A DNA stretch of 64,000 bases from Halodesulfovibrio aestuarii (GTDB lineage Bacteria > Desulfobacterota > Desulfovibrionia > Desulfovibrionales > Desulfovibrionaceae): the NCBI RefSeq assembly GCF_050571805.1, contig NZ_CP192219.1. The stretch is one strand, 5' to 3'. This document shows, piece after piece, positions 53,222 through 62,277 of the stretch. The notes below the pieces were generated by a model that saw nothing but the letters and a program-made list of their open reading frames with translations, did not search any database and was not told the DNA's origin. Numbering within the stretch: the first letter of the stretch is position 1; every line of letters begins with the position of its first letter. A program made the position numbers and the translations under genes.

Positions 53222-53250
53222 TTGATACTCATATTTGCACGATGTACATA
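53222..53250 (+). promoter_or_regulatory. Candidate recA promoter
   Basis: TTGATA (53222-53227) and TACATA (53245-53250) with a 17-base spacer. ATGTACAT overlaps the -10, and the direct repeat TTGCAC occurs at 53235 and 53258, which could mark a repressor site. I cannot match it to a known LexA box. Confidence 0.5.
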
Positions 53251-53350
53251 ACTTACGTTGCACATTTTGGAGATTGCCCCTGCCTCAGCGATTTGCTATT
53301 CACGATGAACACTCCCCAAACAACACTTTCCGCACGGAGATTTTAAAACA

Positions 53351-54430
53351 ATGGCTACTAAATCTGCAATGAGCCCGGATGACATGCGTCGTGAGGCTCT
53401 TACTACAGCAATGAGCACTATTCAGCGAAAGTACGGACAAGGTTCCGTTATGAGGCTGAACGACGATGCACATGTCGCAATTCCTGTTATCCCTAGCGGC
53501 TCTATTTCACTTGATCTCGCGTTAGGCATCGGTGGTATTCCTAAAGGCCGTGTTACTGAAATCTACGGCCCTGAATCTTCCGGTAAAACAACTCTGGCAC
53601 TGCATGCCATTGCACAGTGCCAGAAGCAGGGCGGAACTGCGGCATTTATTGATGCTGAACATGCACTTGACCCGACATATGCACGCCGTCTTGGCGTAGA
53701 TACCGAGGCACTCCTTATTTCCCAGCCGGACTACGGCGAGCAGGCTCTTGATATTGCAGATATGCTTGTTCGTTCCGGCGCTGTTGATATTATCGTTATC
53801 GACTCCGTTGCGGCTCTTATTCCGCAGGCTGAACTGGAAGGTAACATGGGCGAAACACAGGTCGGCAGTCAGGCCCGCCTTATGTCTCATGCACTCCGTA
53901 AACTTACCGGCACCATCCATAAATCTAACGTAAGTGTTATCTTTATTAACCAGATCCGTATGAAGATTGGCACAATGGGCTACGGTAACCCAGAAACCAC
54001 CACAGGTGGTAACGCTCTTAAATTTTACTCATCTATCCGTATTGATGTGCGTCGAATCCAGTCTCTTAAAGATAAAGAAGAAGTTTTCGGCAACCGTACT
54101 CGCGCAAAAATCGTAAAAAATAAGGTTGCGCCACCTTTCCGTGAAGCTTTATTCGACATTTTATACGGAACAGGCATATCCCGCACTGGTGAATTGATCG
54201 ATCTTGGTGTAGAACACGGAATAGTAGATAAAAGTGGTGCCTGGTACGCGTTTGGCTCTGAAAGATTAGGTCAGGGTAAAGAAAATGTTCGAGCCTTCCT
54301 GGGCGAAAACGACGCGATCAGAGACCAGATTGAAAAAAAATTACTTACACATCTGGGCGTAATTGAGGAAGAAGCCGTGGAAGCACAGCCGAAAGAGGCT
54401 GCTGCCCCTAAAAAATCTTCCAAGCAATAG
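53351..54430 (+). CDS. recA: DNA recombinase RecA
   Basis: Central recombinase and SOS co-protease. The 359-aa protein has Walker A GPESSGKT (residues 73-80), IVIDSVAALIP (Walker B), VIFINQIRMKIG (loop L2 region) and TTGGNALKFYSS, and ends in the usual charged tail. No intein or insertion. It has its own terminator and precedes alaS, as often seen; recX is not between them. Confidence 0.98.
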   Translation: MATKSAMSPDDMRREALTTAMSTIQRKYGQGSVMRLNDDAHVAIPVIPSGSISLDLALGIGGIPKGRVTEIYGPESSGKTTLALHAIAQCQKQGGTAAFIDAEHALDPTYARRLGVDTEALLISQPDYGEQALDIADMLVRSGAVDIIVIDSVAALIPQAELEGNMGETQVGSQARLMSHALRKLTGTIHKSNVSVIFINQIRMKIGTMGYGNPETTTGGNALKFYSSIRIDVRRIQSLKDKEEVFGNRTRAKIVKNKVAPPFREALFDILYGTGISRTGELIDLGVEHGIVDKSGAWYAFGSERLGQGKENVRAFLGENDAIRDQIEKKLLTHLGVIEEEAVEAQPKEAAAPKKSSKQ

Positions 54431-54458
54431 CACCGCTTCTCATATTCGAGAATAAAGT

Positions 54459-54490
54459 ACGCCGCCCTGAAATCAGGGCGGCGTTTCTTT
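54459..54490 (+). terminator. Terminator after recA
   Basis: An ACGCCGCCCTGA / TCAGGGCGGCGT stem followed by a T-run. Confidence 0.9.
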
Positions 54491-54531
54491 TAACAATAAG
54501 CCGTTAATGTTTTTCTAAGGGAGACAACGCT

Positions 54532-57177
54532 GTGATTACCGCAAACGAAATTCGGGAAAAGTTTCTCAAATTTTTCGAGGAAAGAGGACATGAAATTGTA
54601 TCTTCTTCATCTCTCATTCCTGCCGATGACCCTACTCTGCTCTTCACCAACGCAGGCATGGTTCAGTTTAAAAAAACATTCCTCGGTCAGGAAAAACGAG
54701 CATATGTACGCGCCACCACCTCCCAGAAGTGCCTGCGCGTAGGCGGCAAACACAACGACCTTGAAAACGTTGGCCGTACCGCACGCCACCACACATTCTT
54801 TGAAATGCTCGGCAACTTCAGCTTTGGCGATTACTTCAAAAAAGATGCTATCCGCTACGCATGGGAATTTATTACCGAAGAACTCGGCCTTCCAAAAGAC
54901 AAGCTTTACATCACTATCTACAACGATGATGACGAAGCAAAAGAATTATGGATGTCCGAAGCAGGCGTGCCGGAAGAAAGAATTTTCCGTCTCGGTGAAA
55001 AGGACAACTTCTGGTCTATGGGTGACACCGGCCCTTGCGGTCCGTGTACCGAAATCCATATAGATCAGGGTGAACACATGACCTGCGGCCCTGACTGCGG
55101 CATCGGCAAATGTGATTGCGACCGTTTCCTCGAAATCTGGAACCTCGTATTCATGCAGTTCAATCAGGATGAACAAGGCGTTCGCACCCCGCTTCCTAAA
55201 CCGAATATCGATACAGGAATGGGCCTTGAACGTATCGCAGCAGTCTGTCAGGGCGTATACTCCAACTACGATACAGACCTTTTCCTCGAATTTATCAACT
55301 TTACTGCCGACCTTGCAGGTGTAACCTACAAGAAAGACGGTGATGACGTAGACACTGCTCTTCGCGTTATTGCTGACCACAGTCGTGCAATCGCATTCAT
55401 GATCAGCGACGGCATTCTTCCTTCCAACGAAGGCCGCGGATACGTCCTGCGTCGTCTTATCCGCCGTGCGTACCGCTTTGGTCGCCTGATGGGTCTCTCC
55501 GGATGCTACATCCACAAATCCGTTGCCAAGGTAGTGGAAGTTATGGGCGACCAATACCCAGAACTTCGCGAAAACGCAGATTTTATGGATCGCGTTGTTG
55601 TTATGGAAGAAGAAGGCTTCAACAAAACGTTGGATAAAGGTCTTGCTCTTCTGGAAGACGAACTCCTCGCTGTTGAAAACACTTCCGATAAAACGCTTAA
55701 AGGCGAAACAGTATTTAAGCTGTATGACACCTTCGGCTTCCCTATCGATATCGTCAACGACATCGCTGAAAAACGCGGTATTGCTGTTGATGAAGAAGGC
55801 TTCAATGAGTTCATGGCTGAGCAAAAAAAACGTGCAAAAGCTGCATGGAAAGGCGCTGCAGGTGATACACTTTCCGCTCGCTTCCAGTCTCTTCTCGAAG
55901 AAGGACTTCGTAGCGAATTTGTAGGCTACAACACCCTCGGCACAGAAAGCCGTGTTGCAGTCCTCATGAACGAAGAAGCTGAAAAAGTGGATTCCCTTAC
56001 TGCTGGCCAGAAAGGCTACATTGTAACTGGTAAAACACCATTCTACGGAGAATCCGGCGGTCAGTCCGGAGACCACGGAATAATCTCTGCTGATTCCGGT
56101 AAAGCTGCGGTTCTGGATACTCTGAAACCGAACACTGAACTTACCGTGCATCATATTCAAATTTCTGAAGGCACCATCCGTAATGAACAGGCTGTGAACA
56201 TGCAGGTAAGCGAAAAACTTCGCCTTGCTTCTGCGCGTAACCACACCTGTACTCACCTGCTCCACGCTGCACTCCGCCGCGTACTCGGTGACCACGTAAA
56301 ACAGTCCGGTTCTCTGGTAACTCCAGACCGTCTGCGTTTCGACTTCACCCACATCGCAGCTATTACTCCGGAAGAAATTAAAGCGATTGAGCTGGATGTT
56401 AACGCTGCAATTATGGCAAATATTCCTCTCGATGTTGCTGAAATGGAATACGATAAGGCTGTTGAAAAAGGCGCAATGGCTCTCTTCGGTGAGAAATATG
56501 CCAATCAGGTCCGCGTTGTTGCTATCGGTGACAACTCTGTTGAACTTTGTGGCGGTACTCACCTTTCTGCAACAGGTCAGGCCGGCTCCTTCTTCATTCT
56601 TTCCGATAGCGGCGTTGCAGCCGGTATCCGTCGTATTGAAGCAGCAACCGGCTTTAACGCACTCAACCTCTCCCTTGCCAACCGTGAAGAACTGCAGGAA
56701 ATTGCAGGTCTTGTTAAAGGTAAAGCGGGAGACGTTGTCAACCGCGTTAAAGGCTTGCAGCAAGAAAATCGCTCATTGCGCAAGGACATGGAAAAGCTTG
56801 CAGCAAAAGCAGCGTCCAGCCAGGGTGGCGACCTCATGTCCAACGTTACCGACGTTGACGGTGTAAAAGTTCTCGCAGCCCGTGTGGACGTTCCTAACGT
56901 AAAAGCACTGCGTGATATTATGGACGACATCCGTTCCAAACTCGGTTCCGGCATCGCTTGCCTTGCCAGTGCTGACAGTGAAGGCAAGGTAACCCTGCTT
57001 GTAGCTGTGACAAAGGATCTCAACGAAAAATTCAAAGCAGGTCAGCTCATCGGTCAAATTGCCGGTGAAGTTGGCGGTAAAGGCGGCGGCCGCCCTGACA
57101 TGGCTCAGGCTGGCGGTAACAATGCTGACGGTATCAGCGCTGCCTTTGACAAGCTCAAAGATCTCATTAAAGGCTAA
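54532..57177 (+). CDS. alaS: Alanyl-tRNA synthetase
   Basis: Class II synthetase charging tRNA-Ala. The 881-aa length is standard; GTG start with GGGAG upstream. Domains in order: catalytic core (residues 1-240, RVGGKHNDLENVGRTARHHTFFEMLGNFSFGDYFK), tRNA-binding helices (about 245-450), editing domain with the zinc motif HTCTHLLHAAL near 565-575 and CGGTH near 670, then the C-Ala oligomerisation domain ending GGKGGGRPDMAQAGG. All key motifs are present. Confidence 0.98.
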   Translation: MITANEIREKFLKFFEERGHEIVSSSSLIPADDPTLLFTNAGMVQFKKTFLGQEKRAYVRATTSQKCLRVGGKHNDLENVGRTARHHTFFEMLGNFSFGDYFKKDAIRYAWEFITEELGLPKDKLYITIYNDDDEAKELWMSEAGVPEERIFRLGEKDNFWSMGDTGPCGPCTEIHIDQGEHMTCGPDCGIGKCDCDRFLEIWNLVFMQFNQDEQGVRTPLPKPNIDTGMGLERIAAVCQGVYSNYDTDLFLEFINFTADLAGVTYKKDGDDVDTALRVIADHSRAIAFMISDGILPSNEGRGYVLRRLIRRAYRFGRLMGLSGCYIHKSVAKVVEVMGDQYPELRENADFMDRVVVMEEEGFNKTLDKGLALLEDELLAVENTSDKTLKGETVFKLYDTFGFPIDIVNDIAEKRGIAVDEEGFNEFMAEQKKRAKAAWKGAAGDTLSARFQSLLEEGLRSEFVGYNTLGTESRVAVLMNEEAEKVDSLTAGQKGYIVTGKTPFYGESGGQSGDHGIISADSGKAAVLDTLKPNTELTVHHIQISEGTIRNEQAVNMQVSEKLRLASARNHTCTHLLHAALRRVLGDHVKQSGSLVTPDRLRFDFTHIAAITPEEIKAIELDVNAAIMANIPLDVAEMEYDKAVEKGAMALFGEKYANQVRVVAIGDNSVELCGGTHLSATGQAGSFFILSDSGVAAGIRRIEAATGFNALNLSLANREELQEIAGLVKGKAGDVVNRVKGLQQENRSLRKDMEKLAAKAASSQGGDLMSNVTDVDGVKVLAARVDVPNVKALRDIMDDIRSKLGSGIACLASADSEGKVTLLVAVTKDLNEKFKAGQLIGQIAGEVGGKGGGRPDMAQAGGNNADGISAAFDKLKDLIKG

Positions 57178-57197
57178 TCTGCTCTATTCCTTAATAC

Positions 57198-57231
57198 AAA
57201 GCCCATGCACTACCGTGCATGGGCTTTTTTG
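57198..57231 (+). terminator. Terminator after alaS
   Basis: An AAGCCCATGCAC / GTGCATGGGCTT stem followed by a T-run. Confidence 0.88.
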
Positions 57232-57245
57232 TTATGCAACATACA

Positions 57246-57278
57246 AAACGGGCTTAAGAATATCTCAAGCCCGTTTTT
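57246..57278. terminator. Terminator of the NTF2-like gene, bidirectional
   Basis: An AAACGGGCTT / AAGCCCGTTT stem with inner pairing of GA-rich bases. It lies just 28 bases beyond the minus-strand NTF2-like gene. Confidence 0.75.
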
Positions 57279-57305
57279 CCATATACGCTGTGCCAGTCGG
57301 CTAAA

Positions 57306-57773
57306 TTACAAGACATTAGATCCGCCATTTTGGTGATCTATAGAAAACAACCACGTCCCGTCTGCCTGTTTCTCCAAGACTTCTATACCGCTACTGACGA
57401 CTTCTTCTATCTTACCGTCAGGCGTTTTATACACAGAACGGTATTTTGATCTAAACAAAACGGTGTTCTCAGCTTCAACCTGATATACGGTTTCAATATT
57501 AAGCGTTTCCACCATATCCACCATTATGGAAAATACTCTGCGAAGACTGCTCTGACCGCTTACTTCCAGCTTTCCATCCCTCAACACCATTACCGCATCA
57601 TCTGTATACATCGAGCATAATTGATCAATATTTTTCTCATTCATCGCCTTAACAAATAGCGCATGTGCCATATCCGGATCAGTAATTTTCTCCAACGGAA
57701 TCTCAGCATGTTCTGCAAAAGCACCCACAGGTAAAAACATACACATGATGAGGAAGCTGATTAGTTTTTTCAT
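57306..57773 (-). CDS. Secreted NTF2/SnoaL-like (DUF4440-type) protein
   Basis: 155 aa with a Sec signal peptide (1-20, cut after AFA). The mature part is the cone-shaped NTF2-like fold: MAHALFVKAMNEKNIDQLCSMYTDDAVMVLRDGKLEVSGQSS and VLEKQADGTWLFSIDHQNG are typical of the SnoaL/DUF4440 pattern. No catalytic residues can be assigned. It is monocistronic; the role is unknown, probably a small periplasmic ligand-binding or enzyme protein. Confidence 0.85.
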   Translation of the reverse strand: MKKLISFLIMCMFLPVGAFAEHAEIPLEKITDPDMAHALFVKAMNEKNIDQLCSMYTDDAVMVLRDGKLEVSGQSSLRRVFSIMVDMVETLNIETVYQVEAENTVLFRSKYRSVYKTPDGKIEEVVSSGIEVLEKQADGTWLFSIDHQNGGSNVL

Positions 57774-57893
57774 ACTATCTCCATACTCAATTATTACGGG
57801 AAGCTATCATGATTTTTTAATTCTATGATACAGCCTCCTCCTATACATGTAAGCACGCAATTATTTCATATGGCTTATCATACTTCTCAATAA

Positions 57894-57927
57894 AAAAAGG
57901 CTCGCAACGGATGTTGCGAGCCTTTTT
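57894..57927 (-). terminator. Terminator of the dicarboxylate symporter gene
   Basis: An AAAAAGGCTCGCAAC / GTTGCGAGCCTTTTT stem with GGAT loop. Confidence 0.88.
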
Positions 57928-57946
57928 ACGTACGGTATAAAAAAAA

Positions 57947-59149
57947 CTACGAAGCGTTATAAACTTCTTCGTCGAGTTCTTTCTCAGTGCGGGAAACGAG
58001 AACAGCAGTCATTGCGTCACCGGAAATGTTAACAGTAGTACGAGCCATATCAAGGATACGGTCGATACCGGCAATGAGCGCGATTCCTTCCATAGGCAGA
58101 CCTACAGAAGAAAGAATAAGGGAAAGCATAATAAGACCTGCCCCCGGAACACCGGCGGTACCGATAGAAGCGAGAGTACCCGTCAACATAATGGTCGCAA
58201 TGTTGCCCATGGTAAGGTCGACATTGTATGCCTGTGCAATAAAGAGAGCACATACGCCCTGATAAATTGCAGTTCCATCCATATTAATGGTGGCACCAAG
58301 CGGAAGCACAAAGCTGGAAATGGAAGAAGAAACGCCGAGGTTTTTCTCCGTACAACGAATAGTAGCAGGAAGAGTACCGGCACTGGATGTTGTAGAGAAT
58401 GCCACCATCTGCGCATCAAGGATACCGCGGAAGAACTTTATTGGGTTCAACCGGCCAAACATTGTGATGTAGCCGCCGTAAGTCAGAAGGATATGTAGAA
58501 TTGCACCGACATAGACTGCACAGATAATTTTTGCGAGAGGCAGAAGAGCATCCAGTCCGTACTGAGCAACAACTTTTGCGATAAGAGCAGCAACACCGTA
58601 TGGAGCACATGCCATGACAATGGAAGTCATGGTATACATTACTTCTGCAAGAGATTCGAAGAAGGTCTTAACAGGAGCACCTTTTTCGCCGGCAAAGTTA
58701 ATAGAAAGGCCAATAAAGATTGCAAAGACAATGATCTGCAGGATGTTCCCTTTTACCATTGCATCAATCGGATTTTTAGGAATAAGGCCTGTTAACGTGC
58801 TGGAAAGGGAAGGAGCTTCTTTAGCAACCTGTTCCCCTGCCGCAGCAAGGTTCATACCTGCGCCCGGCTGGAGCAGTTCACCAATAATGAGACCGATAGA
58901 AATAGCGACCAGAGTGGTGGTGAGGTAAATGCCTATAGTTTTAAAGCTGATACGGCCAAGCTTTTTCACATCGTCCATGCTGGTCATACCAGTAACAAGA
59001 GATGCAAATACCAATGGAACGATGAGCATTTTGATAGCATTAATAAACAAAGTCCCTACAGGGGCAATGTATGGTACAAATGCCGGTACAAGCGCACCGA
59101 TAACCACACCCACAACCATACCGATGAGGATTTGAGTCCACAACTTCAT
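57947..59149 (-). CDS. Sodium:dicarboxylate/glutamate symporter (DAACS family)
   Basis: Start at the ATG at 59149 behind AAGGAG, giving 400 aa. Eight to ten membrane segments. The family signatures are present: the serine-rich hairpin SSAGTLPATIRC, PLGATINMDGTAI (substrate and sodium site) and LASIGTAGVPGAG near the C-terminus. It transports glutamate, aspartate, succinate or a related acid together with sodium; substrate unresolved. The leader is long (over 250 bases) and structured. Confidence 0.93.
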   Translation of the reverse strand: MKLWTQILIGMVVGVVIGALVPAFVPYIAPVGTLFINAIKMLIVPLVFASLVTGMTSMDDVKKLGRISFKTIGIYLTTTLVAISIGLIIGELLQPGAGMNLAAAGEQVAKEAPSLSSTLTGLIPKNPIDAMVKGNILQIIVFAIFIGLSINFAGEKGAPVKTFFESLAEVMYTMTSIVMACAPYGVAALIAKVVAQYGLDALLPLAKIICAVYVGAILHILLTYGGYITMFGRLNPIKFFRGILDAQMVAFSTTSSAGTLPATIRCTEKNLGVSSSISSFVLPLGATINMDGTAIYQGVCALFIAQAYNVDLTMGNIATIMLTGTLASIGTAGVPGAGLIMLSLILSSVGLPMEGIALIAGIDRILDMARTTVNISGDAMTAVLVSRTEKELDEEVYNAS

Positions 59150-59225
59150 TAAGAGATCTCCTTTACTTGCCGATGCAGCAGCATCAGACAAAATTCATAC
59201 AAAACAGCAGATTACGGTTTTACAA

Positions 59226-59280
59226 CGACATCTGGCACGCAGACTTCACCCTCCTCTCTGGTAATACAGTCTGCACGTCG
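59226..59280 (-). promoter_or_regulatory. Structured leader of the symporter gene
   Basis: CGAC (59226-59229) pairs with GTCG (59277-59280) and GCAGACT (59239-59245) with AGTCTGC (59268-59274), giving a two-level hairpin with a purine-rich loop. A second hairpin GTAAGT / ACTTAC lies at 59307-59323. It may be a regulatory leader of the DAACS gene; no known class is recognised. Confidence 0.4.
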
Positions 59281-59399
59281 CAACCGTCTTTATGCCCCCC
59301 CGATAGGTAAGTTAGGCACTTACTAAGAAGGTACATTTTTGAATAAATTCCACGATCATATTCATTCAAAATGAGTCTTTCACACTGCTATCCAAGCAA

Positions 59400-59507
59400 C
59401 AAAAAAGGCAGATTTAAGACTGCCATGCGTAACTTGAAGTAGACAAAATTTTATAGTCCTAACGCTGAAAGCTTAGCGTGAATATCGCACCTTTGCTTTT
59501 TCGTCAA
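59400..59507 (-). ncRNA. Candidate small RNA or attenuated leader
   Basis: On the minus strand, -35 TTGACG (59507-59502) and -10 TATTCA (59484-59479) with 17-base spacing are followed by about 50 bases. A terminator hairpin GGCAG / CTGCC (59424-59407) with six T ends it at about 59401. No ORF lies in the predicted transcript of about 70 bases. It sits between the phoU and symporter genes. Confidence 0.4.
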
Positions 59508-59663
59508 ACAACGCTAACTATCTATTATTACAAATAAACACACTGTACCCTTTTTCTCCTATTTTAGTTTGACTTTCATAGTAAAATTTATTTTTTAACA
59601 TTTTCGTCATGCAATAACACATTATTCTACATAAAAACTTTCTTTATTTTCAGCATAGTACAT

Positions 59664-59696
59664 AAAAAACCTCTGTACAAATTTTTTGTACAGAGG
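59664..59696 (-). terminator. Terminator of the phoB-pstB-phoU operon
   Basis: A CCTCTGTACAAA / TTTGTACAGAGG stem; on the minus strand it ends in six T. It lies about 160 bases beyond the phoU stop. Confidence 0.85.
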
Positions 59697-59854
59697 CTTC
59701 ATTCGACAATAACGTTTTTTTGCTATTTATGTAAAAAAAACAAAAGAAGCGGAAGCTCACATCTAGGAAAAAAACATGGAAGAAATTTTACCTTTTTTGG
59801 GAAATATCCGACTGCCTAAAATCGACACACCAGACAGAGATTCTTTACCATGTT

Positions 59855-60529
59855 CTACAACCTGTCGTGCTGACTACAAACCTTGTGTTTGATGCTTTCG
59901 CCTTCGACAATAAAGACGACGGCTTCACCAATATTAGTGGCAAGATCGCCTACCCGCTCGAGGCTCCGGGAAGACAGAATTGCAGCCACAGCACGCTTAA
60001 CAGCGGGGGATTCATACCCCATATAGTTAACCAACTCTTTAATCACTTCTACATCAAGCTCGTCACACTCTTCATCCATGCGGCACACTTCGCGGGCAAG
60101 CAGAGAATCTCCTTCACGCAGAGCCACAATAGATGTTTTCAACATATCCAGTGCAACATTGCAAAGCTCTTCCAAATTTTGTTCAAAAGGCAATGCAGGC
60201 CTGGACGACAGATATTTAGCCTGTCTTGCGATATTTACTGCCTGATCGCCGATCCGCTCCAGATTCACGGCCACACGCATCATTCCCACAATGGAACGAA
60301 GATCAACAGCGACTGGTGTATCAAGAGCCAGAAGACGCAAAGACATCTCATCAACTTCACATTCGATCTCATCAATGAGTCTATCATCTTTGATGACACG
60401 TTCTGCCAGCTCAACATCTCTCTGTAAAAGTGCCACAGTGGCAAATTCAACAGCATGCTGCGCCCGTGCTGCCATCTCAAGTAATTTAGCCCGTAAAGCA
60501 TCCAGCTTCACATGAAATTTAGTCTCCAT
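59855..60529 (-). CDS. phoU: Phosphate signalling complex protein PhoU
   Basis: A negative regulator of the Pho response that links PstB to the PhoR/PhoB system. The 224-aa protein is two three-helix bundles with the repeated metal-binding E/DxxxD type segments (VEFATVALLQRDVELAERVIKDD, LARQ...LVREVCRMDEECDELDVEVIKELVNYM) and the conserved RYLERIGDQAVNIA/SLERVGDLATNIGEAV motifs. GGAGAG precedes the ATG. It is the last gene after phoB and pstB. Confidence 0.95.
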   Translation of the reverse strand: METKFHVKLDALRAKLLEMAARAQHAVEFATVALLQRDVELAERVIKDDRLIDEIECEVDEMSLRLLALDTPVAVDLRSIVGMMRVAVNLERIGDQAVNIARQAKYLSSRPALPFEQNLEELCNVALDMLKTSIVALREGDSLLAREVCRMDEECDELDVEVIKELVNYMGYESPAVKRAVAAILSSRSLERVGDLATNIGEAVVFIVEGESIKHKVCSQHDRL

Positions 60530-60589
60530 GTATTCTCTCCAAAAACGTTGTCGTATATAATTCGGCGGGTATTATGACTACAGAACTTG

Positions 60590-61339
60590 TTAACCGAACC
60601 TGCCGGTAATGTAATCTTCTGTCTGCTTTTGCGAAGGTCTCGTAAACAGTACTTCCGTTTCACCATGCTCAATGAGTTTCCCCATGTAGAAGAAAGCGGT
60701 ATTATCAGAAACACGCGCAGCCTGTTGCATGCTGTGTGTAACAATAATGATAGTATACTGTTTTTTAAGCTCAAAAATAAGCTCTTCAATTTTCTGTGTG
60801 GCAATAGGATCGAGTGCTGACGCCGGCTCATCCATAAGAAGCACCTCAGGCTCAACTGCCAACGCACGGGCTATACAAAGACGCTGCTGCTGACCTCCGG
60901 AAAGTCCTAATGCTGAAGTATCCAGACGATCTTTTACCTCATCCCACAAAGCCGCGTTTCTAAGACTTTCCTCTACCTTTGCAGCAATAAATGAAGCGTC
61001 CTTAATGCCGTTAACCCGCAATCCGTAAGCAACATTTTCAAAAATTGTCTTAGGAAACGGATTCGGTTTTTGAAAAACCATTCCAACACGGCGGCGCAGT
61101 TCTACCACATCAAGTTTGGGATTATAAATATCTGTCCCTTCAAGAACGATTTCCCCTTCCACACGCGCCACAGGAATAAGGTCGTTCATACGGTTCAGAC
61201 AGCGTAAAAAGGTAGATTTGCCACAGCCGGATGGACCGATAAGTGCCGTTACCTGATTCTGTTCAAACTCAAGGTTAATATTTTCCAATGCCTGAAAATC
61301 ACCGTAGTAGAAATTCAGCCCCTTGGCATACATTTTCAT
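60590..61339 (-). CDS. pstB: Phosphate ABC transporter ATP-binding protein PstB
   Basis: The ATPase of the high-affinity Pst phosphate transporter. The 249-aa protein has Walker A GPSGCGKSTFLRCLNRMND, the Q-loop FQKPNPFPKTI, signature LSGGQQQRLCIARAL, Walker B EVLLMDEPASALDP and the H-switch THSMQQAAR. The NRMND and PNPFP motifs are typical of PstB. pstS, pstC and pstA are not in the window; they must lie elsewhere. Confidence 0.96.
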   Translation of the reverse strand: MKMYAKGLNFYYGDFQALENINLEFEQNQVTALIGPSGCGKSTFLRCLNRMNDLIPVARVEGEIVLEGTDIYNPKLDVVELRRRVGMVFQKPNPFPKTIFENVAYGLRVNGIKDASFIAAKVEESLRNAALWDEVKDRLDTSALGLSGGQQQRLCIARALAVEPEVLLMDEPASALDPIATQKIEELIFELKKQYTIIIVTHSMQQAARVSDNTAFFYMGKLIEHGETEVLFTRPSQKQTEDYITGRFG

Positions 61340-61397
61340 ATTGATTTACTCCACCATTGCTACAATCATCCCCCAATGCAGTATGCACCAGTGGATG

Positions 61398-62084
61398 CTA
61401 TTCTTTAAATCTATATCCGACACCACGCATTGTTTCGATATACTTTGCGTAGTCTCCAATTTTTTGGCGTAACCTACGTACATGTGTATCTACTGTTCGA
61501 GCATATCCTTCAAATTCGTATCCCCAGACAGTATTTAACAATTGATCACGTGTACGGACACGACCTTTATTCTTAAGCAGTTCTGCGAGTAGCTTAAATT
61601 CAGTTGCTGTCAGCAGCACTTCTTCACCGTCTATAAGAACCTTATACGCATCCATATCCACAACAAGACCGTCCATTTTAAGACTTGTTGCTTTAGCTGC
61701 CGGTTCAACCGGAGCATTACGTTTGAGTACGGCACGCACGCGCAAAACCAGTTCACGCGGGCTGAACGGCTTAACCACATAGTCATCTGCACCGAGTTCC
61801 AACCCGACAACACGGTCTACTTCTTCACCACGGGCAGTGAGCATTATTACCGGAATAGACTCTGTTTCGGCCTTGCGTTTAAGCATCTTGCAGATATCCA
61901 GTCCACTTATGGAAGGCAGCATAATATCCAGAATTACGACGTCCGGAATTTCTGCAATGGCAGCATCCAGCCCTTCCTGACCATCTGCGCGGGTAATTAC
62001 ATCAAACCCTGCCGCCTCAAATGTAAATGTAAGCAGCTGCCTAATGTCTTCATCATCTTCAACAAGCAATATAGTATTGGCCAT
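61398..62084 (-). CDS. phoB: Phosphate regulon response regulator PhoB
   Basis: A 228-aa OmpR-family regulator: receiver domain (residues 1-120) with phospho-acceptor in VVILDIMLP and the conserved Lys in VVKPFSP, then a winged-helix DNA-binding domain (about 130-228, ATEFKLLAELLKNKGRVRTRDQLLNTVWG...RTVDTHVRRLRQKIGDYAKYIETMRGVGYRF). It is the first gene of a phoB-pstB-phoU operon. The sensor kinase gene phoR is not adjacent. Confidence 0.93.
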   Translation of the reverse strand: MANTILLVEDDEDIRQLLTFTFEAAGFDVITRADGQEGLDAAIAEIPDVVILDIMLPSISGLDICKMLKRKAETESIPVIMLTARGEEVDRVVGLELGADDYVVKPFSPRELVLRVRAVLKRNAPVEPAAKATSLKMDGLVVDMDAYKVLIDGEEVLLTATEFKLLAELLKNKGRVRTRDQLLNTVWGYEFEGYARTVDTHVRRLRQKIGDYAKYIETMRGVGYRFKE

Positions 62085-62107
62085 CAGTTTCCTCCAACTC
62101 GCATGAC

Positions 62108-62155
62108 GGTTACATCAGTAATTCATTACAACCTAATGGAGACATGGTTACATCA
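62108..62155 (-). promoter_or_regulatory. Direct repeats upstream of phoB, possible Pho box
   Basis: The 10-mer TGATGTAACC occurs twice on the minus strand (62117-62108 and 62155-62146), 38 bases apart, with another TGTAA between. Repeats at this place suggest binding sites for PhoB autoregulation. The spacing does not fit the E. coli Pho box exactly. Confidence 0.4.
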
Positions 62156-62220
62156 ATATGACAAAATGTATTATTTATGAACAATGGTGTGCAATCATAG
62201 CTTTTTTGTTTCAAAAAAAC

Positions 62221-62256
62221 AAAAAAGGCCGAAATCAAACGATTTCGACCTTTTTT
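62221..62256. terminator. Terminator of the RNase D-like gene
   Basis: AAAAAAGG-CGAAATC pairs with GATTTCG-CCTTTTTT with one mismatch; A- and T-runs on both sides make it bidirectional. Confidence 0.85.
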
Positions 62257-62277
62257 GCATTGCTGAAACGCAGTGCA

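Noticed and set aside
54946..56763. Long antisense reading frame of 605 codons inside alaS
   Set aside because: It mirrors codon bias of alaS on the opposite strand; the sense protein has all synthetase motifs and the antisense product is Cys/Phe-rich and unlike a real protein.
59226..59323. Glycine riboswitch upstream of the symporter
   Set aside because: The conserved glycine riboswitch core sequences are not present in the right order.
59775..59891. Plus-strand ORF of 38 codons (MEEILPFLGNIRL...) converging on phoU
   Set aside because: Weak ribosome-binding site, overlaps the phoU end, no conserved feature visible; could be chance.
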